Part shown: positions 7,926-16,936 of the stretch, in pieces
Layout of the letters: the number at the start of each line of letters is the position of its first letter
Position numbering within the stretch: the stretch's first letter is position 1
Source of the DNA: Streptococcus ruminicola
GTDB lineage: Bacteria; Bacillota; Bacilli; Lactobacillales; Streptococcaceae
DNA length: 64,000 nt
Assembly (NCBI RefSeq): GCF_011387195.1
Contig: NZ_CP046919.1
Location: 1,612,001 to 1,676,000 of the forward strand
Direction: 5' to 3'
The notes under the pieces: generated by a model
Databases searched by the model: none
The model's input: only the letters and a program-made list of their open reading frames with translations
What the model was told of the DNA's origin: nothing
Position numbers and translations under genes: made by a program

Positions 7926-9464
7926 ATGGTAGTGAAGAAAGATATGAACTCAAATGGACATCGTTTATTAATTCAAAAATTACTTGTCAGCATTCATTAC
8001 CTAACACTTTTCAGAGATGAGATTGTTTTGGTTGAGAAGACCCCATCTTTATTGGGGGCTTCTTTTTCGCCAAATGTTGTGCAATCAGAGTTAGGTGAAA
8101 TTTTGGCAGCAGTGGATGCGCTTTCTAAGCAAGAAAAGTTGATTAAGTCAACTTTCTGGTATGATGAAGCGTCATTCAGATTGATGAATCACTCTTTGGA
8201 TATTGTCGGTACTTGGGTTCGCGGGATTGATAACGTCTTAGAAATTTGCGAATCTAAGTCTGTTTTCCATGCGATTTTGGGTGATAATCGTCAACGTGTT
8301 TTTGGTGTTTTGATTGATGTCTTTACCTCTCTTCGTGTGACAAATTTATCAATCAAAGAAGAATCTGAATACCCTCTTTTGGTTGATCCGCTACAAGTTG
8401 TGGAATACAAGAAAAGAGAAGTCAAAAAAGCAGAGCTAATGGCTAAGATTGATGCTTTGACACCGAGAAAATCTGAAGAAGTTTATGATGACAGTGAAGA
8501 CGAAAAAGTTGAGTCTATTCCAGAATTAGTAGAAAAAGAATTAGCTAAAGAAAAAGCAGCTAAGTCCGAAAAAGTCCTTGGACCAGGTGAATTAAAAGAA
8601 GTTGTTAAAGGAAATGACGAAGTAACTGACAGTCAAGAAGACGATGAGGAAGTTCTTGAACCTGTCGTTGCTGACGAAGCAGAAACTGTTGAAACTACTG
8701 ATGCTGAAGAAGATGCTCCTCAAACTGAAGAAGTAAGCGAGTCAGTTGACGAAGAACCAGCTGTTGAGGTAGAGGTGGAAAATTCTGACGAGGAGAGTGA
8801 AGAGCAAGTTCAAGAAGAAGTGACTCAATCTCCTGAAGAAGAAACTGAACAAGAAGTCTCAGAAGAAGCTGAGTTTGAAGAAGTTTCTGATGAAAATGAA
8901 GAAATTGAAGAAACTGTAGAACTAGAATCTGAAGATGACCTTGTCGAGGCAGAAGAGCCTGAGACAGTTGACGAAGTTGCCACAAGCGATGAAAAACAAG
9001 TTAGTGATGAAGTTGATGAAGTTCTTCTTGATGAAGAATCTGAGAAAGAAGAAGTCAAAGAGTCTGAATTTCCAGTAATCAGTCGTGATGAGGCTGTTAA
9101 ACAGTTCCGTCACTTTCTTTTCGACCATAAAGGTTTGGTGTGTGTCTTGGATGCTGGAGATGATTTGAAGCGCGAGATTAACTTCTACAATGCTTTTGAT
9201 CGTTTTTATGGTGCAGTAGATAATATCTCAGATTGCTTGGTTATCCTTGAAAATGTTTTAGATGAATTACGCCGCCGTAAAAAAGAAGTCTTCGATGCAG
9301 AAGGAAACTTGATTAGCGAACCGACTGAACCAATCAATCTATTGGTTTACGGACAAAATATCTTGCTAGAAGATAGTCGCTTTGAAACCTTGATGTCAGA
9401 AATCGCCCCATTTACCGGACGCTCTGATTTACACATCTATTCTTATGCAGCATATCTAGATTAA
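7926..9464 (+). CDS. Acidic Glu-rich cytoplasmic protein of unknown function
   Basis: A 512-residue protein in three parts. Residues 1 to about 175 form a compact, mostly helical domain (LLIQKLLVSIHYLTLFRDE...). About 175-370 is a low-complexity stretch dominated by Glu, Asp, Val and Ser, probably disordered. About 375-512 is a second compact domain starting FPVISRDEAVKQFRHFLFDH and ending YSYAAYLD. There is no signal peptide or membrane segment. The frame opens at a GTG at 7917, but AAGGTG at 7914-7919 places the start at the ATG at 7926. I do not recognise the family. It resembles a two-headed adaptor with an acidic linker. It lies directly upstream of the pyrK-pyrD operon but is separated from it by a terminator and a strong promoter. 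Confidence 0.8.
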   Translation: MVVKKDMNSNGHRLLIQKLLVSIHYLTLFRDEIVLVEKTPSLLGASFSPNVVQSELGEILAAVDALSKQEKLIKSTFWYDEASFRLMNHSLDIVGTWVRGIDNVLEICESKSVFHAILGDNRQRVFGVLIDVFTSLRVTNLSIKEESEYPLLVDPLQVVEYKKREVKKAELMAKIDALTPRKSEEVYDDSEDEKVESIPELVEKELAKEKAAKSEKVLGPGELKEVVKGNDEVTDSQEDDEEVLEPVVADEAETVETTDAEEDAPQTEEVSESVDEEPAVEVEVENSDEESEEQVQEEVTQSPEEETEQEVSEEAEFEEVSDENEEIEETVELESEDDLVEAEEPETVDEVATSDEKQVSDEVDEVLLDEESEKEEVKESEFPVISRDEAVKQFRHFLFDHKGLVCVLDAGDDLKREINFYNAFDRFYGAVDNISDCLVILENVLDELRRRKKEVFDAEGNLISEPTEPINLLVYGQNILLEDSRFETLMSEIAPFTGRSDLHIYSYAAYLD

Positions 9465-9467
9465 AAA

Positions 9468-9490
9468 AACAGTCCAGTGGACTGTTTTTT
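9468..9490. terminator. Terminator after the acidic protein gene
   Basis: AACAGTCC / GGACTGTT, an 8-bp stem with a three-base loop, flanked by A and T runs, so it could act in both directions. It overlaps the first unit of the tandem repeat. Confidence 0.85.
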
Positions 9491-9617
9491 CATGAGCCTG
9501 AAAACAGAAAAGCGAATAAGTCCAGTGAACAGGTTTTTTACGAGCCTAAAAATAAGAAAGCGAGTTAAGTCCAGTGGACAGTTTTTTCACAAGCCTAGAA
9601 ATAGAAGAGCGAGTTAA
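9472..9617 (+). repeat. Tandem repeat, three units of 48-49 bp
   Basis: Units start at 9472, 9520 and 9569, each with GTCCAGTG, then a T run, an AGCCT core and an AAGCGA(G/A)T(T)AA tail; a partial fourth (GTCCATCAG) starts at 9618. Units 1 and 3 contain the palindrome GTCCAGTGGAC before the T run, so the array resembles repeated terminators. It has no coding capacity. Confidence 0.85.
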
Positions 9618-9642
9618 GTCCATCAGAAACTTACAAAAATAA

Positions 9643-9818
9643 TTGACAAGCAAATGAAAACGCGTTATAATAGTGAAAATTTGAAAACCTTTAATTAAGT
9701 CCAGAGAGACTTTCAAGGTTACTGTAAAAAAGAGTGTGATCTCTGATAAAGGGTATGAGTGTACTTTGGTGTGCTCTGCTTATTTTGCTGTAACCTTGCC
9801 TTCTGGTGAGGTTTTTTT
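9643..9818 (+). promoter_or_regulatory. pyrK-pyrD promoter and PyrR-type attenuator
   Basis: TTGACA at 9643-9648 and TATAAT at 9666-9671 with 17-bp spacing form a near-perfect promoter. The leader holds a PyrR-binding hairpin (9687-9720; AACCTT / AAGGTT closing a loop with AGTCCAGAGAGAC). AAGGTTAC at 9715-9722 can pair with GTAACCTT at 9790-9797 as the antiterminator, excluding the terminator at 9792-9818 (AACCTTGCC / GGTGAGGTT and a T run). Established model: UMP- or UTP-bound PyrR stabilises the first hairpin and allows termination. Confidence 0.92.
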
Positions 9819-9834
9819 GTGTGAAAGGAACACT

Positions 9835-10641
9835 ATGAATTCAAGTTGTAAAGACAAAACTTCTGTGTTAAAAGAAGATTTACTGATTGTTAGTCAACGT
9901 GAGATTGCCCCACGCATTTTTGAGATGAAGCTTTCTGGTGAGATGGTCTTGGACATGGCACCTGGTCAATTTTTGCACTTGCGTGTGCCGGACCCTAGCA
10001 AACTCTTGCGACGTCCGATTTCGATTTGTCAGATTGATAAGGTCAATAAAGTTGCAACGATTGTTTACCGAGTAGAACGTGCTGGGACGGCTATTTTATC
10101 TCAGCTAAAAGCTGGTAATCGCGTTGATACCATGGGACCTCAGGGAAATGGCTTTAATCTGTCAGTTATCTCAGCTGGTCAAACAGCTCTTCTCATTGGT
10201 GGTGGTATTGGTGTTCCGCCTTTGGTTGAAACAGCTAAGCAGCTTGCTGCTAAGGGTGTTGAAGTTGTTTCTGTACTTGGCTTTGCGACTAAAGATGCTG
10301 TAATTCTAGAAGAGGAATTGTCAGCTTATGGTAAGGTTTATGTGACAACAGATGATGGCTCATATGGTATTAAGGGTTATGTGTCAACGGTTGTCGATGA
10401 TTTGGTTGAAAAGCAGTCGTTTGATGCCATTTATTCATGTGGTGCGCCCGGTATGCTAAAATATGTGGACAAGAAATTTGAAAATCACCCACATGCTTAT
10501 TTGTCAATGGAATCACGTATGGCATGTGGCATGGGAGCTTGCTACGCTTGCGTAGTACATTTGCGAAATGCCAAAGAAGCAGCCAACAAGCGCGTGTGTG
10601 AAGATGGTCCAGTCTTTGAAACTGGTCAAATCATTTTGTAA
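9835..10641 (+). CDS. pyrK: Dihydroorotate dehydrogenase B, electron transfer subunit
   Basis: A 268-residue FAD and [2Fe-2S] protein that passes electrons from the PyrD flavin to NAD+. The FAD-binding RRPISI is at residues 59-64, the NAD-binding GGGIGVPPL segment lies mid-protein, and the iron-sulfur cysteines are C231, C236, C239 and C255. The frame is open back to 9736 through the attenuator, but the ATG at 9835 behind AAAGGA is the start that excludes the terminator hairpin. PyrD follows after 12 bp and is the partner of the heterotetramer. Expression should fall when pyrimidines are plentiful, through the PyrR leader. Confidence 0.95.
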   Translation: MNSSCKDKTSVLKEDLLIVSQREIAPRIFEMKLSGEMVLDMAPGQFLHLRVPDPSKLLRRPISICQIDKVNKVATIVYRVERAGTAILSQLKAGNRVDTMGPQGNGFNLSVISAGQTALLIGGGIGVPPLVETAKQLAAKGVEVVSVLGFATKDAVILEEELSAYGKVYVTTDDGSYGIKGYVSTVVDDLVEKQSFDAIYSCGAPGMLKYVDKKFENHPHAYLSMESRMACGMGACYACVVHLRNAKEAANKRVCEDGPVFETGQIIL

Positions 10642-11598
<957 letters not shown>

Positions 11599-11631
11599 GC
11601 TCTGCTATTTTATTAAAAAGTCAGTAAATTT

Positions 11632-11798
11632 TTGACTTTGAAATTCAAAAAAGCTATAATAATTACAACTGAATAACCTTTAATTGAGTCCAGAGAGGCG
11701 AGAAAGGTTCGTGAAAAAATAAAAAGATATTTTCTTTGACTAATGGGTGTTTGCTACCCTAGTTTTCGTGTAACCTCGCCCTCGGGCGGGGTTTTCTT
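11632..11798 (+). promoter_or_regulatory. pyrF operon promoter and PyrR-type attenuator
   Basis: TTGACT at 11632-11637 and TATAAT at 11655-11660, 17-bp spacing. The PyrR-binding hairpin spans 11675-11709 (AACCTTT / AAAGGTT around GAGTCCAGAGAGGC, close to the known PyrR consensus). The terminator at 11772-11798 has the stem AACCTCGCC / GGCGGGGTT, a CTCG loop and TTTTCTTT. This second leader gives pyrF-pyrE the same end-product control as pyrK-pyrD. Confidence 0.92.
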
Positions 11799-11817
11799 TA
11801 TAGAAAAAGGAGAAAAA

Positions 11818-12510
11818 ATGCACGAAAGTCGTCCGATTATTGCTCTTGATTTTCCATCGTTTGATGATGTGAAATCATTTCTTGCTTTGTTTCCAGCTGA
11901 TGAGAAACTTTATGTCAAGATTGGTATGGAACTTTATTATGCTGAAGGACCAGAGGTTGTACGCTATGTCAAATCTCTAGGGCATTCAGTCTTCCTAGAT
12001 TTGAAGTTACACGACATTCCAAATACGGTCAAATCAGCTATGCGAGTCCTTTCAAATCTGGGTGTGGATATGACTAATGTCCATGCAGCCGGTGGCGTTG
12101 AGATGATGAAAGCTGCGCGTGAAGGGCTTGGGCAAGGTCCGAAACTTATTGCAGTTACACAACTAACATCAACATCTGATGAGCAAATGAAATCTGACCA
12201 AAATATCCAGACAAGTCTTGTTCAATCAGTTTTGCACTATGCTAAGAAAACTCAAGAGGCAGGACTTGATGGTGTTGTTTGCTCAGCAAATGAAGTGGCT
12301 GTAATCAAGGATGAAACATCAGATGATTTTATTTGCTTGACGCCTGGTATTCGACCAGCTGGGTCAGCTGTTGGAGACCAAAAACGTGTCATGACGCCGA
12401 GTCAAGCAAGTGCAATTGGATCAAGTTATATTGTTGTTGGACGTCCAATTACAAAAGCAGAAGATCCGGTTGCAGCTTACAAGGCTATTTACGACGAATG
12501 GAATATTTAG
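11818..12510 (+). CDS. pyrF: Orotidine 5'-phosphate decarboxylase
   Basis: A 230-residue TIM-barrel enzyme that converts OMP to UMP and CO2. The catalytic [10 protein letters not shown] motif (Asp61, Lys63, Asp66) is intact, and the C-terminal [10 protein letters not shown] and VVGRPIT segments bind the phosphate. The frame runs back to an ATG at 11743 inside the attenuator, but the ATG at 11818 with AAAGGAG is the start that lies beyond the terminator. It is first in an operon with a pyrophosphatase-like gene and pyrE. pyrE makes its substrate, so two consecutive steps are co-expressed. Confidence 0.95.
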   Translation: MHESRPIIALDFPSFDDVKSFLALFPADEKLYVKIGMELYYAEGPEVVRYVKSLGHSVFLDLKLHDIPNTVKSAMRVLSNLGVDMTNVHAAGGVEMMKAAREGLGQGPKLIAVTQLTSTSDEQMKSDQNIQTSLVQSVLHYAKKTQEAGLDGVVCSANEVAVIKDETSDDFICLTPGIRPAGSAVGDQKRVMTPSQASAIGSSYIVVGRPITKAEDPVAAYKAIYDEWNI

Positions 12511-12542
12511 TATTGGAATACTAAAATTGTTTTAGGGTTAGT

Positions 12543-12878
12543 ATGGAGTTAACAATGAGGCAATCTTACAAAGCGGTTATTGATAGACCGATCGGTTATC
12601 AAGATAGATACGGGAATAACTATCCAATCAATTATGGTTATATTCCAAATCTACTCGGAGGTGATGGTGAGTGGCAGGATGTTTATATTATTTCCGAACA
12701 AGTCTCAACTCCTTTAGAGGTATTTGAAGGGGAATTAGTGGCTATCATTCACCGTGCTGATGATGTAGAAACTAAATGGATTTTAACTAGCCCTGGTGAG
12801 GAAGTTAGTTACGAGCGCATAAAACAAGCGACACGTTTTTTAGAACAATATTTTACATCAACCATTGAGTTATTATAG
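12543..12878 (+). CDS. Family I inorganic pyrophosphatase-like protein
   Basis: A 111-residue protein that aligns in outline with the core of family I pyrophosphatases: the VIDRPIG opening, YPINYGYIP (compare YPCNYGYI in E. coli Ppa), GDGEWQDVY in place of the DGDPxD metal motif, and RADDVETKW resembling the last metal and Lys cluster. The second Asp of the metal motif is Glu here, and the protein is shorter than the usual 175 residues, so activity is likely but not assured. It lies 32 bp after pyrF and 14 bp before pyrE. PyrE releases pyrophosphate, which fits a supporting role. An alternative start is the ATG at 12555. Confidence 0.75.
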   Translation: MELTMRQSYKAVIDRPIGYQDRYGNNYPINYGYIPNLLGGDGEWQDVYIISEQVSTPLEVFEGELVAIIHRADDVETKWILTSPGEEVSYERIKQATRFLEQYFTSTIELL

Positions 12879-12892
12879 AAAAGAGGAATAAA

Positions 12893-13522
12893 ATGACTTT
12901 AGCATCACAAATTGCATCAGATTTGCTTGATATTCAAGCAGTTTACTTAAAACCAAATGATCCATTTACATGGGCATCTGGAATCAAATCACCAATCTAC
13001 ACAGATAACCGTGTGACTTTGTCTTACCCAGAAACACGTACTTTGATTGAAAATGGTTTTGTTGACAAAATCAAAGAAGAATTTCCAGAAGTTGAAGTGA
13101 TTGCCGGAACTGCAACAGCTGGTATCCCACACGGTGCCATTATCGCTGATAAGATGAATCTTCCATTTGCTTACATTCGTAGCAAACCAAAAGATCACGG
13201 TGCTGGAAATCAAATCGAAGGTCGTGTAAGAAAAGGTCAAAAAATGGTTGTCGTTGAAGACCTTATCTCTACTGGCGGTTCAGTCCTTGAAGCTGTTGCA
13301 GCTGCAGAACGTGAAGGTGCTGATGTTATCGGTGTGGTAGCCATCTTCACTTATGAATTGCCAAAAGCAACTGAAAACTTTGAAAAAGCAGGTGTAAAAC
13401 TTGTAACACTTTCTAACTACACAGAGCTTATCAAAGTGGCTAAAGTGCAAGGTTACATCACTGCTGATGATTTGACATTGTTACGTAAGTTCAAAGAAAA
13501 TCAAGAAACTTGGCGTGACTAA
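12893..13522 (+). CDS. pyrE: Orotate phosphoribosyltransferase
   Basis: A 209-residue type I phosphoribosyltransferase that joins orotate and PRPP to give OMP and pyrophosphate. The PRPP-binding loop [16 protein letters not shown] is intact, and the flexible catalytic loop has the [15 protein letters not shown] sequence with the expected Lys and His. AAGAGGA precedes the ATG. It is the last gene of the pyrF operon. A GU-rich hairpin (GGCTACTAA / TTTGGTGGCC, 13538-13564) follows but lacks a long T run, so some transcripts may continue into the next genes. Confidence 0.95.
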   Translation: MTLASQIASDLLDIQAVYLKPNDPFTWASGIKSPIYTDNRVTLSYPETRTLIENGFVDKIKEEFPEVEVIAGTATAGIPHGAIIADKMNLPFAYIRSKPKDHGAGNQIEGRVRKGQKMVVVEDLISTGGSVLEAVAAAEREGADVIGVVAIFTYELPKATENFEKAGVKLVTLSNYTELIKVAKVQGYITADDLTLLRKFKENQETWRD

Positions 13523-13596
13523 TTGAGTTAGTATTTGGCTACTAAGGTGAAAAAACTTTGGTGGCCTTCTTGGTTTAAACATGGAAAGGGGTTATA

Positions 13597-14097
13597 ATGA
13601 AACTATCATCACCATTTAAAGATAATGTTTTACCAGATACCTATGCTAAAGGGGCTAGTGTTCAAGTGAGAGGAAACGCTGTGATTTCTTTTCCTTTTAC
13701 GATTGAGGATGCTCCTAAAGGAACAAAGACATTTGCTTGGACCTTTGTCGACTATGATTCTATTCCAGTTTGTGGCTTTGCTTACATTCACTGGGTAGTG
13801 GCTAATGTTCCTAGTGATATGACAGCTATCTCAGAGGATTTTTCTCGTCTAGATGCTAAGCACACTCATGGTAAAAATAGCTTGGTTAGCAAGTTTTTAA
13901 ATGAGGATAACTCAGATATTTATGATGGTTATATGGGACCATATCCACCGGATAAAGACCATGTTTATACCCTTACGGTCTATGCTTTGGATTGTGAATT
14001 GCCACTTGAAAATGGTTTTTACATGAATGATTTGCGACATGCTATGGATGGTCATGTCTTGGCAAAAGAAAAGCTAGATTTAGTAGGGAAATACTAA
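13597..14097 (+). CDS. YbhB/YbcL-family (PEBP, Raf kinase inhibitor-like) protein
   Basis: A 166-residue phosphatidylethanolamine-binding-protein fold. The family signature is visible as TFAWTFVDYDS...GFAYIHWVVANVP near residues 45-70 and YMGPYPPDKDHVYTLTVYALD near 108-128. Bacterial members are soluble and have no settled function. There is no signal peptide. AAAGGGG precedes the ATG. It lies between pyrE and ung with short gaps, so it may share transcripts with them. The family assignment is firm; the role is not. Confidence 0.85.
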   Translation: MKLSSPFKDNVLPDTYAKGASVQVRGNAVISFPFTIEDAPKGTKTFAWTFVDYDSIPVCGFAYIHWVVANVPSDMTAISEDFSRLDAKHTHGKNSLVSKFLNEDNSDIYDGYMGPYPPDKDHVYTLTVYALDCELPLENGFYMNDLRHAMDGHVLAKEKLDLVGKY

Positions 14098-14115
14098 AAC
14101 TAACGAGGAGTGAAC

Positions 14116-14769
14116 ATGCAACATTCAACTTGGCATGAATTAATTAAAAAGGAATTACCAGAGCATTATTTTGGGCAAATCAATCAGTTTATGGACTTCG
14201 TCTATCAACAAGAATTGGTTTACCCACCACGTGAAAAAGTCTTTAACGCGATTCAGACAACAGCACTAGAAAATGTAAAAGTTGTCATCATTGGTCAGGA
14301 TCCTTATCATGGTCCGAATCAAGCACAAGGATTATCATTTTCAGTGCCAGAAGACATTCCAGCTCCGCCATCTTTGCAAAATATTTTGAAAGAATTGGCA
14401 GATGATTTGGGGCAACGTGATCACCACGATTTAACACCTTGGGCACAGCAAGGAGTGCTTCTTTTAAATGCTTGTCTGACGGTTCCAGCTGGTCGTGCAA
14501 ATGGTCATGCTGGTCAAATCTGGGAACCTTTCACAGATGCGATTATCAAGGTGGTTAACCAAAAAGAAACACCTGTTGTCTTCATCTTGTGGGGCGGCTT
14601 TGCACGTAAGAAAAAAGCTCTCATTACCAATCCTATCCATCATGTCATTGAAAGTGCGCATCCAAGTCCACTCTCAGCTTATCGAGGATTTTTTGGCAGC
14701 CACCCTTTCTCAAAAACTAACGCTTATTTGACAGAGGATGGACTCGAACCAATTGATTGGTTGAAATAA
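14116..14769 (+). CDS. ung: Uracil-DNA glycosylase
   Basis: A 217-residue family 1 UDG that removes uracil from DNA. The catalytic water-activating loop GQDPYHGP is at residues 60-67 with D62, and the minor-groove loop [18 protein letters not shown] carries the catalytic His. A frame extension to a GTG at 14110 exists, but GAGGAG at 14105-14110 is spaced for the ATG at 14116. pyrC follows 12 bp later, so the two are probably co-transcribed. Confidence 0.95.
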   Translation: MQHSTWHELIKKELPEHYFGQINQFMDFVYQQELVYPPREKVFNAIQTTALENVKVVIIGQDPYHGPNQAQGLSFSVPEDIPAPPSLQNILKELADDLGQRDHHDLTPWAQQGVLLLNACLTVPAGRANGHAGQIWEPFTDAIIKVVNQKETPVVFILWGGFARKKKALITNPIHHVIESAHPSPLSAYRGFFGSHPFSKTNAYLTEDGLEPIDWLK

Positions 14770-14781
14770 TAGGAGTTTAAC

Positions 14782-16050
14782 ATGTTACTTATTAAAAATG
14801 GTCGTGTTGTTGATCCGAAATCTGGTTTTGATCAGGTAGCGGATGTACTTGTTGATGGTAAAAAAGTTGTTAAGATTGCGGATGCAATTGAAGAAGCTGG
14901 CGCTGAAGTAATTGACGCTACTGGTCTTGTTGTGGCACCAGGTTTGGTGGACATTCACGTACACTTCCGTGAACCAGGTCAAACGCATAAAGAAGACATT
15001 CACACAGGTGCATTAGCAGCGGCAGCTGGTGGCTTCACATCAGTTGTGATGATGGCAAATACCAACCCTACCATTTCTGACGTTGAGACTTTGAAAGAAG
15101 TTTTAGCAAGTGCAGCTAAGGAGAACGTTCACGTTTACACTAATGCAACCGTAACGAAAAACTTTGACGGCAAGACTTTGACTGATTTTAAGGCTTTGCT
15201 TGAAAATGGTGCTCTTAGCTTTTCTGACGATGGTATTCCGCTTCAAAGCACAAAAGTGTTAAAAGAAGCCTTGGATTTGGCTAAAGCAAACAACACATTT
15301 GTGGCTGTGCACGAAGAAGACCCAGAATTAAACGGCATCCTTGGATTTAACGAAGGTATCGCACGTGATAAATTCCATTTCTGCGGAGCAACAGGTGTGG
15401 CAGAATACAGCATGATTGCGCGTGATGTTATGATTGCCTATGACTGCGGAGCTCATTTGCATATCCAACACTTGTCAAAAGCTGAATCAGTGAAAGTGGT
15501 TGAATTTGCTCAACAATTGGGAGCAAACGTCACTGCAGAAGCAGCACCACAACATTTCTCAAAAACAGAAGACTTGCTTCTCATCAAAGGCTCTGCAGCT
15601 AAGATGAATCCACCTCTTCGTACTGAAAAAGACCGTTTGGCAGTTATTGAAGGTTTGAAATCTGGCGTTATTTCAGTGATTGCGACTGACCACGCTCCAC
15701 ACCACGCTGATGAAAAGAATGTCGAAGACATCACAAAAGCCCCATCAGGTATGACAGGGCTTGAAACGTCGTTATCACTTGGTTTGACAAACTTGGTAGC
15801 GACAGGCGACTTGACGCTTTCAGAATTGCTTGCTAAGATGACTATTAATCCATCATCTATGTACGATTTCGATGCAGGTTATTTGGCTGAAAATGGCCCA
15901 GCAGATATCGTGATTTTCGCTGACAAAGAAGAACGTGTTGTCTCAGACCATTTTGCTTCTAAAGCTTCAAATTCACCATTTATCGGTGAAAAACTCCAAG
16001 GTGTTGTCAAATACACTATCTGTGATGGTAACATTGTTTATAAAGCATAA
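14782..16050 (+). CDS. pyrC: Dihydroorotase
   Basis: A 422-residue type I dihydroorotase that cyclises carbamoyl aspartate, the third step of UMP synthesis. The metal ligands H59 and H61 lie in [11 protein letters not shown], further His residues appear in HEEDPE and HIQHLSK, and the catalytic Asp is in ATDHAPHH. It sits close to ung rather than with carA/carB/pyrB. No PyrR leader is visible just upstream, so any pyrimidine control would come from a distant promoter. A bidirectional terminator follows. Confidence 0.95.
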   Translation: MLLIKNGRVVDPKSGFDQVADVLVDGKKVVKIADAIEEAGAEVIDATGLVVAPGLVDIHVHFREPGQTHKEDIHTGALAAAAGGFTSVVMMANTNPTISDVETLKEVLASAAKENVHVYTNATVTKNFDGKTLTDFKALLENGALSFSDDGIPLQSTKVLKEALDLAKANNTFVAVHEEDPELNGILGFNEGIARDKFHFCGATGVAEYSMIARDVMIAYDCGAHLHIQHLSKAESVKVVEFAQQLGANVTAEAAPQHFSKTEDLLLIKGSAAKMNPPLRTEKDRLAVIEGLKSGVISVIATDHAPHHADEKNVEDITKAPSGMTGLETSLSLGLTNLVATGDLTLSELLAKMTINPSSMYDFDAGYLAENGPADIVIFADKEERVVSDHFASKASNSPFIGEKLQGVVKYTICDGNIVYKA

Positions 16051-16085
16051 AAAAAGAATTAGCGTTTTGCTAATTCTTTTTTTGT
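16051..16085. terminator. Bidirectional terminator between pyrC and plsY
   Basis: AAAAAGAATTAGC / GCTAATTCTTTTT with a GTTTT loop, flanked by A and T runs. It serves the convergent genes pyrC (+) and plsY (-) and covers the last codons and stop of plsY. Confidence 0.9.
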
Positions 16086-16714
16086 TCTTGATGACTTAAA
16101 TTCATTCCCCAAGGAACGAGGTTTTCTTCATGATTTTTAATACGAATGATATTATCTTTGTGTCGTACAATGATGATGCCTGCAATAATGATAATGAGTA
16201 ATGTAAAGAGCAAATCATAGTGAGTAAGCAAGAATCCAAATGCTGGAAAGACAAGTACACTAACCACAGCTGCGCTTGCAGCAACGACACTAGATAATGA
16301 AATCATGCTATAAAGGTAAAGTGTGATAACAAAGATAACGGCAAGGAAAAGAAGAAATAGCGGTGCGTATCCAAGAAGAACACCAGCACTTGTCGCAACT
16401 GCCTTACCACCTTTAAACTGTGCAAATAGTGGGAAGGTATGACCAATAATGGCAAATAAACCAATAAGAACAGGTGACACACCACTAACACCAAAGATAA
16501 GTGGAAGGAGTGCTGCCAGAGTTCCTTTTAGCATGTCAATCACAAATGTGACAATTCCTGCTTTGACACCTAAAACTCGAAAAGTATTGGTTGTCCCAGT
16601 ATTACCGCTACCATGTTCTCTGAGGTTGACATGATAGAAGAATTTTCCAATCCATAGACCAGTTGGGATTGACCCCAACAAGTATGCAATCACAATCATA
16701 ACTAAAATTTTCAT
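16070..16714 (-). CDS. plsY: Acyl-phosphate:glycerol-3-phosphate acyltransferase
   Basis: A 214-residue integral membrane enzyme that moves an acyl group from acyl-phosphate (made by PlsX) to glycerol-3-phosphate, the first committed step of phospholipid synthesis. It has five to six membrane segments, the N-terminal LLGSIPTG loop, and the [18 protein letters not shown] motif in the first cytoplasmic loop. A third motif region, [15 protein letters not shown], binds the substrates. It is transcribed away from parE; a TATAAT for it lies at 16726-16721 (minus). The C-terminal tail is short and charged. Confidence 0.95.
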   Translation of the reverse strand: MKILVMIVIAYLLGSIPTGLWIGKFFYHVNLREHGSGNTGTTNTFRVLGVKAGIVTFVIDMLKGTLAALLPLIFGVSGVSPVLIGLFAIIGHTFPLFAQFKGGKAVATSAGVLLGYAPLFLLFLAVIFVITLYLYSMISLSSVVAASAAVVSVLVFPAFGFLLTHYDLLFTLLIIIIAGIIIVRHKDNIIRIKNHEENLVPWGMNLSHQEQKKN

Positions 16715-16791
16715 GTTTTCATTATAACATAATCAGTTCTTATGAAAAGGTAAAATTTGAAAAATAAATAACTTGAAGAATCAAGTTAAAT

Positions 16792-16820
16792 TTGTGATAA
16801 CGCTTTAAATTTGTTATACT
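16792..16820 (+). promoter_or_regulatory. parE: parE promoter
   Basis: TTGTGA at 16792-16797 and TATACT at 16815-16820 with 17-bp spacing. The leader is about 110 nt long. Confidence 0.7.
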
Positions 16821-16936
16821 ATTTCATGAAAAAATTAGTGATTTTCCTTGTAAAATCCTTATTCGATTTGATTTTTTTTTGCAAAAATCTGAAAAAACTT
16901 GTAAGATAAAAAAGATGAATTATTTGGAGGTCGCTT

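Noticed and set aside
8695..9058. Long minus-strand frames rich in Leu/Gln and Ser
   Set aside because: They are the complement of Glu-rich codons in the acidic protein gene, which commonly leave the opposite strand open.
9472..9617. CRISPR array at the tandem repeat
   Set aside because: The units are contiguous 48-49 bp copies without unique spacers and contain terminator-like palindromes; no cas gene is near.
9736..9834. In-frame N-terminal extension of pyrK beginning with GTG at 9736
   Set aside because: The extension runs through the PyrR attenuator and its terminator hairpin; the ATG at 9835 has its own ribosome site and gives the normal PyrK N-terminus. The same holds for the 11743 extension of pyrF.
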